A stretch of DNA of 64,000 nucleotides, taken from assembly GCA_016714765.1 (NCBI GenBank), contig JADKCF010000010.1:88403-152402 (forward strand), in the 5' to 3' direction. The stretch comes from Saprospiraceae bacterium. Lineage in GTDB: Bacteria; Bacteroidota; Bacteroidia; Chitinophagales; Saprospiraceae. The position numbers were made by a program, and so were the translations under genes. Positions 28,065 through 36,887 of this stretch are shown here, in pieces; positions within the stretch are counted from its first letter, which is position 1, and every line of letters starts with the position of its first letter. The notes beneath the pieces were generated by a model that was not told where the DNA came from, made no database searches, and saw only the letters and a list, made by a program, of their open reading frames with translations.

Positions 28065-28721
28065 TTATTTTTTATCCTTCTTTTTAAAGTCTCCACGACG
28101 CCATGCATCTATAAATTTTTTCCATGCTAGAGGATTAAAAATGTTTTGTGGTTTTATCTGACCTGTGTACACATAGTCAGTGGCTTGTTGTTTAATGACC
28201 AAGCTGGATGTTTCTCTTCCATCTACAGGGACAGAATACCTTATTTCTTTCATTTTTTCTTCTGCCAAATTTGCCTGAGCGTTCTCTCTCAGCTCATTGG
28301 ATATGTCTATAGCGAGGAACTCCTGTTTAAAGTACTCCTTGCTTGGCCACGGCATGATGATGGCTTCAGGAAGTAGTATATTGTCTTCGGTCATAATCTG
28401 AATCCATTTGTATTTGGTAGACTTTAATGTGTCCGGGATCTTTATTTCTACTGTCTTATATCCGATGCGGGAAAATACGATTGTTTCTCCAGGCAGTGCC
28501 ACAAATGAAAAAAAACCGTCAAAATCTGCAGCGGCTCCTCTGTTTGTGCCCATAACTGCTACACTCGTATACGGAAGTGGTGCCGGATGTCCATTGGTGT
28601 CTTCATAAAACACCATACCCGAAAACTCAATAACTTGCACGGGGTCTCCTTTAACCTGCGCATTCACCAGTCCAAAAAACACCGTAGTCATAAGAACTAC
28701 TGCTATTACTCTGATCAACAT
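28065..28721 (-). CDS. Carboxypeptidase-like regulatory domain protein
   Basis: Exported protein of 218 aa. A signal peptide covers about 1-22 (cleavage near VNAQ). A CarboxypepD_reg-like beta-sandwich (about 30-115) has the family signature LPYTSVAVMGTNRGAAADFD followed by GFFSFVALPGE and FSRIGYKTVEI. The remaining 100 residues are mostly helical with a basic tail (RRGDFKKKDKK). Such domains usually sit at the N-terminus of TonB-dependent receptors; here it stands alone with no barrel. Role unknown, probably periplasmic or outer-membrane associated. Confidence 0.8.
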   Translation of the reverse strand: MLIRVIAVVLMTTVFFGLVNAQVKGDPVQVIEFSGMVFYEDTNGHPAPLPYTSVAVMGTNRGAAADFDGFFSFVALPGETIVFSRIGYKTVEIKIPDTLKSTKYKWIQIMTEDNILLPEAIIMPWPSKEYFKQEFLAIDISNELRENAQANLAEEKMKEIRYSVPVDGRETSSLVIKQQATDYVYTGQIKPQNIFNPLAWKKFIDAWRRGDFKKKDKK

Positions 28722-29052
28722 TGCTCTCTATTTTAATTCTTAATAAAGCTTACTATTCTTTATATCGGAAACGTACAAAACAGCGTAAATATACTCATTA
28801 TTAACTTTTTAACACCGATTTAACGAATTTTTATCCAATGCTGATCCAAATTATTGTTGTTAAATTAAATTCCTAGCTGCCGGTTCGTTTTGTCCTTATT
28901 TCAGCAGTCACCAAGTACCAATGCTAATGCTTTTTGGTACCACCTATCTGTTTCATAACCACGTGTCCTCTATCGTGTGAGATGATGATTGAATAAATAG
29001 ATCAATCTTCAGTCATTTACACCTTGTTTGACTTATAGCCTGAGTTGCTAAC
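28722..29052. other. Intergenic region, no gene
   Basis: 331 bp between the carboxypeptidase-regulatory-domain gene and the 3' end of lon. The only structure I see is an inverted repeat GTACCAA-N12-TTGGTAC at 28915-28940. It lacks a T-tract and is 113 bp past the lon stop, so it is not an obvious terminator. Confidence 0.5.
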
Positions 29053-31470
29053 TTAAAAAACCAAAAAGCCCAAAGCGTTTTCGATTACCTGGTCCATCCG
29101 GGTTACATAAGTAAATTTTATGTCCTTTATATAATCTGTGGGAATCTGCTCTACGTGTCTTCTATTGTCTTCACAAAGCATAATCTCTGTAATACCTGCT
29201 CTTTTTGCAGCTAGAACTTTTTCTTTAATTCCACCCACAGGGAGTACTTTACCCCGAAGTGTGATTTCTCCAGTCATGGCCAGATAGGGCTTCACGGGTT
29301 TGTTTTTTAATGCCGATGAAATGGCTGTAAGCATGGTCACTCCTGCACTCGGACCATCTTTGGGTATGGCGCCTTCAGGAACATGTATATGCAGATCTGT
29401 ATGCTCAAAGGATTCGGGATCAATACCTAATGATGTGCAGTGGGCTTTGATATAACTCAAAGCAGTTGTGGCGGATTCTTTCATGACATCACCCAGATTG
29501 CCTGTCAGGACCAGTTTTCCTTTACCTTTACTCGTGCTGGCTTCTATAAATAATATGTCTCCTCCCACCCTTGTCCAGGCCAATCCTACTGCTACTCCCG
29601 GAAGGTCAGTTTTTATATATTGATCATTATCATATTTTACCGGTCCCAGAGCCACGGCTATATCTTTTTCTGTAAGCTTAGGGCTGTATTTCTCGTTCAT
29701 AGCCACTTTTTTTGCAACACTCCTCATTACTCCGGCCAAAGTTCTGTCCAAAGACCTTACTCCGGATTCTCTGGTGTACTTCTGTATGATATACTGCAAT
29801 AATGGTGAGGTTAGGACTACGGCATTTTCTTTCAGTCCGTGTTCCTTCAGCTGCTTTGGCGCAAGATGTTTTTTAGAAATTTCTACTTTTTCCTCTATGG
29901 AGTATCCGCTTAGCTCTATAATTTCCATCCTGTCGAGTAGGGCTGGTTGTATAGTGGACAATGAGTTGGCTGTGGCTATAAACAGTACTCTGGACAAGTC
30001 GTAATCGAGATCCAGGTAATTATCATGAAAAGTGGAGTTTTGTTCTGGATCTAGTACTTCCAGCAATGCAGATGAAGGATCTCCTCTGAAGTCTTTGCCA
30101 AGCTTATCTATCTCGTCGAGAATGAATACAGGATTGGATGATTTTGCTTTTTTGATAGACTGCAGGATTCTTCCCGGCATGGCTCCTATATACGTTTTAC
30201 GGTGTCCTCTTATTTCGCTTTCGTCATGCAGACCTCCCAGCGACATACGAATGAACTGTCTTCCCAAAGCAGTAGATATTGATTTGCCCAAACTTGTCTT
30301 TCCTACTCCAGGAGGACCTACCAGACATAAGATTGGGGCTTTCATATCTCCTTTTAATTTCAGTACAGCCAGATGCTCTATGATTCTGTTTTTTACATCC
30401 TCCATACCAAAATGATCCTTATCCAGTACAGCACGCACTTTTTTGAGATTGAAGATATCCTTTGTCACTTCATCCCAGGGTAAATCCAGCATCAACTCCA
30501 AGTAATTGAGAATGACTGAATACTCAGCTATCTGTGGATTGATACGGCGAGCTTTGGTAATTTCCCTGTCGAAAGCTGACTTAGCATCTTTTGGCCATTT
30601 TTTGACATCTGCCAGTATCTGAAGACGATTCAACTCCTCTTCGTGTGGGTTACCCCCCAATTCCTCCTGAATGGTTTTTAATTGCTGATTCAGAAAGTAT
30701 TCTTTTTGTTGTTTTTCCAGGTCTCCTCTTACTTTGGACTCAATCTGATCCTTTATCTGGAGTAACTGCAGTTCATTGTTCATGACACTCATAACCAGGT
30801 GTGCCTTAGCCATATAGTCACCTGTCTCCAAAATTTCCTGCTTTTTGGCTACTCCCAGGTTCATATTGGATGCTATAAAATTAAGCAGAAATCCATTGTT
30901 TTTAATATTCTGAAGCATCATGTTGGCTTCTGATGGAATATTAGGGGACAACTCCACGATTTTTTTTGAATAATCGCGGACTGATGACATAATGGCATTG
31001 AACTCGATATTTTTAGTAGGAGGAACTTCATCCTTTATTACATTGACTGATGCTTCGAGCATTTTATCATTTTCGATAAATACACCTGGCACAAACCTCA
31101 TCCTTCCCTGTAGGATGGCTGTTGTACTTCCATCCGGCATTTTCAATATTTTCATGATGCGGGCTACAGTACCTACACCATGAAGACCTTCAGGGCTTGG
31201 ATCTTCGCTATCCATGTCTTTTTGTGTCAATACGCCCAGGAATTTATCTCCCTTATCCGCTTTTTGCAATGCTTTTATCGACTTATCTCTGCCGACAGTC
31301 ACAGGTATCACAACACCAGGAAACAATACAGTATTTTTTAATGCCAAAATAGGCATGATTTCCTTATAATTGTCGTCAAACTTTAACTCGTCATCTCCCA
31401 TAGAAAACACAGGAATGACATCGCCTTCTTCTTTCAAATCATCCATCATATATATATTTCTGTCAAACAT
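29053..31470 (-). CDS. lon: ATP-dependent endopeptidase Lon
   Basis: Cytoplasmic AAA+ serine protease that degrades misfolded and regulatory proteins. It has 805 aa with the three LonA parts: an N-terminal substrate-binding LAN domain (about 35-240), an AAA+ module with Walker A GPPGVGKT at 385-392 and FILDEIDKLG, and a protease domain. The catalytic Ser is in PKDGPSAGVTM near residue 710, with the Lys of the dyad in PVGGIKEKVLAAKRAG. The acidic N-terminus before residue 35 is usual in Bacteroidota Lon. Monocistronic by context; no confident promoter or heat-shock operator was recognised. Confidence 0.96.
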   Translation of the reverse strand: MFDRNIYMMDDLKEEGDVIPVFSMGDDELKFDDNYKEIMPILALKNTVLFPGVVIPVTVGRDKSIKALQKADKGDKFLGVLTQKDMDSEDPSPEGLHGVGTVARIMKILKMPDGSTTAILQGRMRFVPGVFIENDKMLEASVNVIKDEVPPTKNIEFNAIMSSVRDYSKKIVELSPNIPSEANMMLQNIKNNGFLLNFIASNMNLGVAKKQEILETGDYMAKAHLVMSVMNNELQLLQIKDQIESKVRGDLEKQQKEYFLNQQLKTIQEELGGNPHEEELNRLQILADVKKWPKDAKSAFDREITKARRINPQIAEYSVILNYLELMLDLPWDEVTKDIFNLKKVRAVLDKDHFGMEDVKNRIIEHLAVLKLKGDMKAPILCLVGPPGVGKTSLGKSISTALGRQFIRMSLGGLHDESEIRGHRKTYIGAMPGRILQSIKKAKSSNPVFILDEIDKLGKDFRGDPSSALLEVLDPEQNSTFHDNYLDLDYDLSRVLFIATANSLSTIQPALLDRMEIIELSGYSIEEKVEISKKHLAPKQLKEHGLKENAVVLTSPLLQYIIQKYTRESGVRSLDRTLAGVMRSVAKKVAMNEKYSPKLTEKDIAVALGPVKYDNDQYIKTDLPGVAVGLAWTRVGGDILFIEASTSKGKGKLVLTGNLGDVMKESATTALSYIKAHCTSLGIDPESFEHTDLHIHVPEGAIPKDGPSAGVTMLTAISSALKNKPVKPYLAMTGEITLRGKVLPVGGIKEKVLAAKRAGITEIMLCEDNRRHVEQIPTDYIKDIKFTYVTRMDQVIENALGFLVF

Positions 31471-31669
31471 CTTTTCTTATTTTATTAATGACGTCAGCGT
31501 TTAGCCCGGAATGCAAAATTCCGTACTATGATATCTCAATATATATACCAAACACAAAAGCCATCTGAATTGGTTACAATTTGGCAGGTGGACGGGTGGA
31601 ATTAGACAAAGTGTCATAAAAATAGTTATTGCAAATAAGATTTATGTATGTCGGCGTATTGTGCATTTC

Positions 31670-33655
31670 TTAAAAATGTATTGAAACTGGCTTACCATTT
31701 TCTATTGTTGTATTAAAAATCTCTGTTGCATTACTAATGACGGTGAGCTTTAATTTCTCCGCTACTTTTTGAATGGTTATATCAAATTTTCTACCATAAC
31801 CATGTACATTTTTTAGCCTCATAAAATCCCAATCTTCCGGTAATTGAGGTGTTAATGTAAATGCATCGAAGCCTTCAGGTCTTATCCCAAAAAAGCCTTC
31901 TGTAAATATTCTGCAATATAACCCACTTTCTGCTGAAAGGTGGCGTTGATTTCCTTCAGGAAATGCTTCCACCGGATAAGGAACGTGTTCACCCAAGAGT
32001 CTTCGCGTGGAATAATATTTTAAATATTCCAATCCTCGTCTCGTATCTCCTGCCGAGATTACACCTCTAAGTGCATATAAGGTCGATCTGTCCCAAAATG
32101 TCTTGTCCCCTGCTTGGGAGGCCAATCCATCCTCTGTCCAGAGTTCAGACGAAAACAACGCATCAATGGTACCTTTTTTCCTTTCCATGATATTCACCGT
32201 TAGAGGGATACAAATCCAGGCCCTAAGTGTATCATTTCCGGCAAAATACCGGTAGGTGTCATAACCTGCCATTCGGTATCCAAAGTATTTTTCAATATTA
32301 TTCTTCAGCGTATGGGCTCCGGAAACATAAACATCGATCTTATTTTTATGTAAATTTAGTGCCCTTCCGAGATGGGCTGTAGAAATCAATGCGTCATAAT
32401 ATAAGGAAGAAGTACAAAGATTGGCACTTCCTGCCGGAAAACGTCCTTCCAGTTCATCAGAATCAGATGCTACGACTCCGGATAAATTCAATTTTCGCTT
32501 ATTAAATTCAAGACACCATTCAATCAGAGGCCATAATTCCAAAGCTATTTCTTTTTTGCCCTGAGAAAGAGCAAATCTGGCGGCTCCGTAAGCAATCATA
32601 GCAGCATCCCCCCTATCACCTGCACCGTTCCATATGTCTGTTCCTTCAGCAATTATGGAAGAAGGAATCGGTTTGTATTCGGAATTCATAAATCTGGCAA
32701 AATGTCTATATGCATTTAATGCTGATAAGACACCATATTCATATCCAAGATAAGGAAAAAAGGGATTTATGTATTCTGCCTGATCATTGGCCCAAATGGC
32801 TGCGTAATATGACAAACCTCCGGGGCCATGCATCGGTCCGCCTTTGGTTTCGAAAATGCTTTCTGATGCCCTGATCTTTGCAAATGCAAAAGCCTGATTT
32901 AATATATTGTCGGGGCTTTCAAAAATCAGATTTTGTTTTAAAAAGTCCAGAAACTGGTTGCGCTTGGAAATCTCTTTTTCGTGATCTACAGACCCAATAT
33001 ATTCTCCCTTTTTCTCCGCTAAAAAATGAACATAAAACACAACTGAAGTTTGGGGTTGTAATATTTTCGACCCAAAGCCATCAGATTTTGTACTTATTGT
33101 GTAAATTCCTTCTACACCATCTTCAGCCAAGGTTTGTGTGATTATATTCAGGTTCGGCACCTCTACTTTTACGTCTTTAGCAGAATTATTGGTAAGGATA
33201 TATTTTTCACAAAATACAGGGCTGTCCGTGGAAGGATACAAAATCCTTTCTAGTTTTAAGTGATCATCCAAAGTACTATGAATGGTCATTTTCCCATCCT
33301 GAACTATCTCAATTACTTTTTCTTTCTGTATCAGCCGCTTATTTACTGTTATCAGTTTTACCGGGTCAAGGGTAAATGACCTGGTCAGACTGGCATGCGT
33401 ATTATTGGGAACAGTGCGCAACATGGGCCAAACCAGATCGCGTTGTAGAAATAAAGAATAATCAGCATTAACGCCATACCGTATGACAGCTGATATGTAT
33501 TTTCCACTTGTTTCTATATGATCTTTATGTGGCAAACGATCCTTTGTCAGCCAGGAAATACTACCGTTTTCGTTTAGTGTCCAACGATTGGATTGACCAA
33601 AACCAAGGTTAGAGTAATAAAGGATTAAAAGACAGTAAAAAATGACTTTCAGCAT
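31670..33655 (-). CDS. Six-hairpin glycosidase-like exported protein
   Basis: A 661-aa exported protein: signal peptide to about residue 20, an N-terminal beta-sandwich (about 25-240), an (alpha/alpha)6-barrel-like region (about 250-570) and a C-terminal beta-domain with LTPQLPEDWDFMRLKNVHG, a segment typical of GH78-like and related six-hairpin enzymes. Candidate acidic catalytic residues occur in AIWANDQAEY, IIAEGTDIWNGAGDRGD and LWTEDGL; I cannot assign roles. It follows the DUF1080 gene by 20 bp, forming the third gene of a probable operon with the Gfo/Idh oxidoreductase. It may prepare or release the glycoside acted on by the other two. The exact GH family is not established. Confidence 0.72.
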   Translation of the reverse strand: MLKVIFYCLLILYYSNLGFGQSNRWTLNENGSISWLTKDRLPHKDHIETSGKYISAVIRYGVNADYSLFLQRDLVWPMLRTVPNNTHASLTRSFTLDPVKLITVNKRLIQKEKVIEIVQDGKMTIHSTLDDHLKLERILYPSTDSPVFCEKYILTNNSAKDVKVEVPNLNIITQTLAEDGVEGIYTISTKSDGFGSKILQPQTSVVFYVHFLAEKKGEYIGSVDHEKEISKRNQFLDFLKQNLIFESPDNILNQAFAFAKIRASESIFETKGGPMHGPGGLSYYAAIWANDQAEYINPFFPYLGYEYGVLSALNAYRHFARFMNSEYKPIPSSIIAEGTDIWNGAGDRGDAAMIAYGAARFALSQGKKEIALELWPLIEWCLEFNKRKLNLSGVVASDSDELEGRFPAGSANLCTSSLYYDALISTAHLGRALNLHKNKIDVYVSGAHTLKNNIEKYFGYRMAGYDTYRYFAGNDTLRAWICIPLTVNIMERKKGTIDALFSSELWTEDGLASQAGDKTFWDRSTLYALRGVISAGDTRRGLEYLKYYSTRRLLGEHVPYPVEAFPEGNQRHLSAESGLYCRIFTEGFFGIRPEGFDAFTLTPQLPEDWDFMRLKNVHGYGRKFDITIQKVAEKLKLTVISNATEIFNTTIENGKPVSIHF

Positions 33656-33675
33656 GTTAGAATTGAGTTATTACA

Positions 33676-34416
33676 TTACAGCATTCGGATTTTGATATTT
33701 TTAAACCACACTCCACCTCCATGGTCCTGAAGACAAATATGCCCTTTTTTAGCTAAACCATAGCCGGGAGTATCTTTCCATTTTCCGGTAGCCTTACGTT
33801 TTTCCCAATCCGGTGTCCAGGCTTCAAATTCCAATACTTTTACCCCATTCAGCCAGTATTCCCGCTGAGCACCATTTACCACAATTTTTGAGGTGTTATA
33901 CTGACCAACAGGATTAGTAGGTCTAGAAATGGAGCTGTACATAGCATAATCAGAAGCTGTTTTTTGCCATTCTTCCAGTTTTTCAGGAAAACCTGCGTCA
34001 TCTATCAACTGATACTCCGGTCCGCTTAAATACGCTGCTTCAAATTCCTCCGTCACGTGATACATGATGCCGCTATTACCTTCAGGGGATATCTTCCAGT
34101 CAATACTCAGTTCATAATTTTCAAACTGATCATGGGTGATGATATCTGACCTAAGATCGCTTTTATCTGTTTCGCTACCTTTACAGTAAAGTTCACCGTT
34201 GTTTACTCCCCAGGCATCAGCCGCTTTGTTTTGATACATCCTCCATCCATCCAGCGTTTTACCATCAAATAGCAGCTTCCAGCCGGCATTTGTCTCCTGT
34301 TCGGTCAAAACATTGTCATCTGTTGTTATGGCTTTTTCTTCTGATTTATTTGGTTTACATGCAATCATAAAAGTTGAGAAAAAAAATACACCGATAAAAA
34401 ATGATCTTTTGTTCAT
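33676..34416 (-). CDS. DUF1080 lipoprotein (3-keto-disaccharide hydrolase family)
   Basis: A 246-aa lipoprotein: lipobox-like MIACKPN with Cys20, then a concanavalin-like beta-sandwich running to the end. Typical family segments are LFDGKTLDGWRMY, YELSIDWKISPEGNSGIMYH and LQDHGGGVWFKNIKI. Members of DUF1080 have been shown to hydrolyse 3-keto-glycosides by an elimination/hydration route after a partner oxidoreductase makes the 3-keto sugar. It begins 8 bp after the Gfo/Idh/MocA gene, exactly such a partner. The family is clear; activity on a particular sugar is inference. Confidence 0.85.
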   Translation of the reverse strand: MNKRSFFIGVFFFSTFMIACKPNKSEEKAITTDDNVLTEQETNAGWKLLFDGKTLDGWRMYQNKAADAWGVNNGELYCKGSETDKSDLRSDIITHDQFENYELSIDWKISPEGNSGIMYHVTEEFEAAYLSGPEYQLIDDAGFPEKLEEWQKTASDYAMYSSISRPTNPVGQYNTSKIVVNGAQREYWLNGVKVLEFEAWTPDWEKRKATGKWKDTPGYGLAKKGHICLQDHGGGVWFKNIKIRML

Positions 34417-34424
34417 ATATTATT

Positions 34425-35783
34425 TTATTTAACTACTTTAAGATTGATAGGATCCCACTTTACTGCCTTGTCTGCATAATAACTATCATTGCACAGCAAT
34501 GCCGGAGCAGCAGCCCGATAGCCAAATACAGCATCTTCTACCACAGAAGACTTATTCCTGATGGCTGTAAAAAAATTGGTAAAATGATCATAATGTGCTC
34601 CTTTATATCCTTCTTCTGCAGTATATACCGTGGTGTCCGGAGGAAGAATAAGTTTTCGGGGACTATCATCTTTATTTTTATTGAGTTTAGTGGCCATCAA
34701 AGGGTCATCATTGGCTGCATAGGCTTTATTTCGTATCAATGTGACTTTGTCCCACTCTACATTCATACTGCCTTCACTTCCTACTAGTCGCAAATAAGTG
34801 CTATCTGCTGTACCGTCTATAAAATTGACACGAAGCGACAGATTAAATGCAGGGTGTTCAGGTGTTTCTGCATAGTCAAACATGCCCATCAGCAGGTCAG
34901 GCACTTCTCTGCCATCTTTCCAGTACCGTAATCCTCCCATGGCCATAATTTTTTGAGGTCCCCTGGAGTTGGTTATAAAATGTAGGCTGGAAAACAAATG
35001 TACAAACAAATCACCGGAAACGCCTGTACCATAATCTTTATAGCACCTCCATCTGAAAAAGCGCTTGGCATCAAATGGTCTGTCAGGATATTGATTTAAA
35101 AACATTTTCCAATCCACCGTTTTTTCTGACGCATCCGCTGGTATAGAATACTGCCATGCCCCTTCCGGAGAATTGCGTGCCCAGAATCCTTCTGCATAGT
35201 TGAGCTGTCCAATCGCACCTGCTGCCAATAATTCACGTGCTTTTTCATTGCCTAAAGAACTCAACCCTTGACTACCCACCTGAAAGACTACTTTGTTGCG
35301 GTTTTGTGCTTCTACCACGGCACTTCCTTCGGACACATCATGGGTCATCGGCTTTTCGCAATAGACTGCTTTACCGGCGTTCATAGCTGCTACCGAAATA
35401 TCCTTATGCCAATGGTCCGGAGTAGCGACGATGACGGCATCTATATCTTTTCGAAGGAGCAACTCACGATAATCTCTGGTTGTAAAAATATCTTTGCCGT
35501 ATTTGTTTTTGGCTGCGACCAATCTGCCGTCATAGAGATCACATGCAGCTACCAATTTTACACCTGGTGTAGTGATGGCCGTATTGGCGTCAGCAAAACC
35601 CATACCACCTGCTCCTATCAGAGCTAACTGAATTTGGTCATTGGGCATGAAAATTTTGTTTCTTTTCATCCCCTCAAAGATGTTTTCACTTTTTTCAGCT
35701 CTCAGTAAGTCTGAAGAAATAACTGTGCCCAGGGCCCCTGCTGTTATTTTTTGAATAAATGATCTTCTGGATGGTCTCTTCAT
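34425..35783 (-). CDS. Gfo/Idh/MocA family oxidoreductase with Tat signal
   Basis: NAD(P)-dependent sugar oxidoreductase, 452 aa. The N-terminus RRSFIQKITAGALG is a twin-arginine signal, so the protein is exported folded with its cofactor bound. The Rossmann motif is IGAGGMGFAD near residue 57, followed by VIVATPDHWH and the hallmark YCEKPMTHDV. The C-terminal alpha/beta substrate domain follows, ending LKVVK. It is first in a tight three-gene set with DUF1080 and glycosidase-like proteins. Oxidising the C3 hydroxyl of a glycoside in the periplasm would fit the set; the substrate is unknown. No clear -7 box is present upstream. Confidence 0.88.
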   Translation of the reverse strand: MKRPSRRSFIQKITAGALGTVISSDLLRAEKSENIFEGMKRNKIFMPNDQIQLALIGAGGMGFADANTAITTPGVKLVAACDLYDGRLVAAKNKYGKDIFTTRDYRELLLRKDIDAVIVATPDHWHKDISVAAMNAGKAVYCEKPMTHDVSEGSAVVEAQNRNKVVFQVGSQGLSSLGNEKARELLAAGAIGQLNYAEGFWARNSPEGAWQYSIPADASEKTVDWKMFLNQYPDRPFDAKRFFRWRCYKDYGTGVSGDLFVHLFSSLHFITNSRGPQKIMAMGGLRYWKDGREVPDLLMGMFDYAETPEHPAFNLSLRVNFIDGTADSTYLRLVGSEGSMNVEWDKVTLIRNKAYAANDDPLMATKLNKNKDDSPRKLILPPDTTVYTAEEGYKGAHYDHFTNFFTAIRNKSSVVEDAVFGYRAAAPALLCNDSYYADKAVKWDPINLKVVK

Positions 35784-36200
35784 TTTAATATTCGATATTC
35801 GTAAATAAAAATAAAGTAAATATACTGTCCTTTATGATTTTCTAAAACATTATACTGAATTATTATCGATAAATAAAATTGCCAATGATTATATAACCAA
35901 TTGAATCCTCCATCACGAAATACTTTTCATAAAGAATTTGACTAAAACAACAGATAAAAAACAAAAGTTAGGCATTGAATTCCGGCTTATATAACCATCG
36001 TTATATCATGTACTATTAGGTAGTGCTATACTTTTGTGTTATTATATATTATTTCTCAAGAAAACCAAAATTTACGATGCAAACCCTAAAAGACATCATT
36101 ATGTTGTTCCAAATGGTAGCTGTTGTGACTCACCGCATACTTTTAACTTTAACAGAATCGTTAAATAGTTCATGCTGATAATAAACGTTATACTTTATCT
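35784..36200. other. Intergenic region upstream of the sugar operon, no gene
   Basis: 417 bp, AT-rich, no plausible coding frame. It holds two copies of TATATAACCA at 35890-35899 and 35988-35997. The second is part of a perfect hairpin ATATAAC-CATC-GTTATAT at 35989-36006. These may be regulatory for the operon starting at 35783, but spacing and function are untested. No exact TAnnTTTG on the minus strand near the start. Confidence 0.5.
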
Positions 36201-36782
36201 TTATAAATTGGCAATAGCCCATTGTAACAGTATAATTGTCTTCGCATCTACCATCTCTGAGCTGTACAGCAATCCTGCCAATTCGTCATATGAATACTCT
36301 AGTAACTCGATGTCTTCTTGTTCTGAAAACACTCCACCTCCATTATTCATTTTCATAGAAGTATCATATTTGACCGTGTAAAAATGTATTTTTTCCATAT
36401 GTGCACCAGGTGTAGCATAGGCTTCAAAAATCTTTGTTACGACCTTTACTGTATATCCTGTTTCTTCTTTTATCTCTTTTAGGATCGCTTGTTCGGGATT
36501 CAACTCATCCAGCATTCCTGCGCAGCATTCGATGATAAATCCGTCAGGATGGCCATGCAGTAATACCGGCAATCTAAATTGTCTAATGAGAAGAATTTTC
36601 CTTTCATCGGGATTGTACATTAATACTGCAGCGCCATCTCCACTGTCGTAGATCTCCCTAACATGATTCTCTACGTTTCCATTATGTCTTGTGTAAGAGA
36701 TGAGGTATTTTTTTAACGTAGACCAGCCTCTATAAAGTACTGTCTCTTCGAGGAGTTTTGCTCTGTTGTGGTGATTGTTCAT
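36201..36782 (-). CDS. nudK: GDP-mannose pyrophosphatase NudK (Nudix hydrolase)
   Basis: Nudix hydrolase of 193 aa, nearly the same length as E. coli NudK and recognisably similar along its length (VREIYDSGDGAAVLMYN, IRQFRLP, IECCAGMLDE, then ATPGAHMEKIHFY). The Nudix box region ILKEIKEETGY supplies the metal-binding glutamates. It would cleave GDP-mannose or a similar nucleotide sugar to mannose phosphate and GMP. It is transcribed alone, with a TAATTTTG box 40 nt upstream, divergent from the acyltransferase gene. Confidence 0.87.
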   Translation of the reverse strand: MNNHHNRAKLLEETVLYRGWSTLKKYLISYTRHNGNVENHVREIYDSGDGAAVLMYNPDERKILLIRQFRLPVLLHGHPDGFIIECCAGMLDELNPEQAILKEIKEETGYTVKVVTKIFEAYATPGAHMEKIHFYTVKYDTSMKMNNGGGVFSEQEDIELLEYSYDELAGLLYSSEMVDAKTIILLQWAIANL

Positions 36783-36821
36783 TTTATATCATTAAATAAA
36801 ACCATGGGGTTGTGCTGTTCA

Positions 36822-36829
36822 CAAAATTA
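36822..36829 (-). promoter_or_regulatory. Putative -7 promoter element of nudK
   Basis: Minus-strand TAATTTTG, exact TAnnTTTG match, 40 nt before the nudK ATG in the divergent nudK/acyltransferase gap. No -33 box recognised. Confidence 0.45.
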
Positions 36830-36887
36830 GCTCAATAGTAAGATAATTTTAATAATATTTTTATTTTTATGCTAAAATCAAAGTCAC

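Noticed and set aside
28915..28940. GTACCAA-N12-TTGGTAC as a lon terminator
   Set aside because: No T-tract, short arms and 113 bp past the stop codon.
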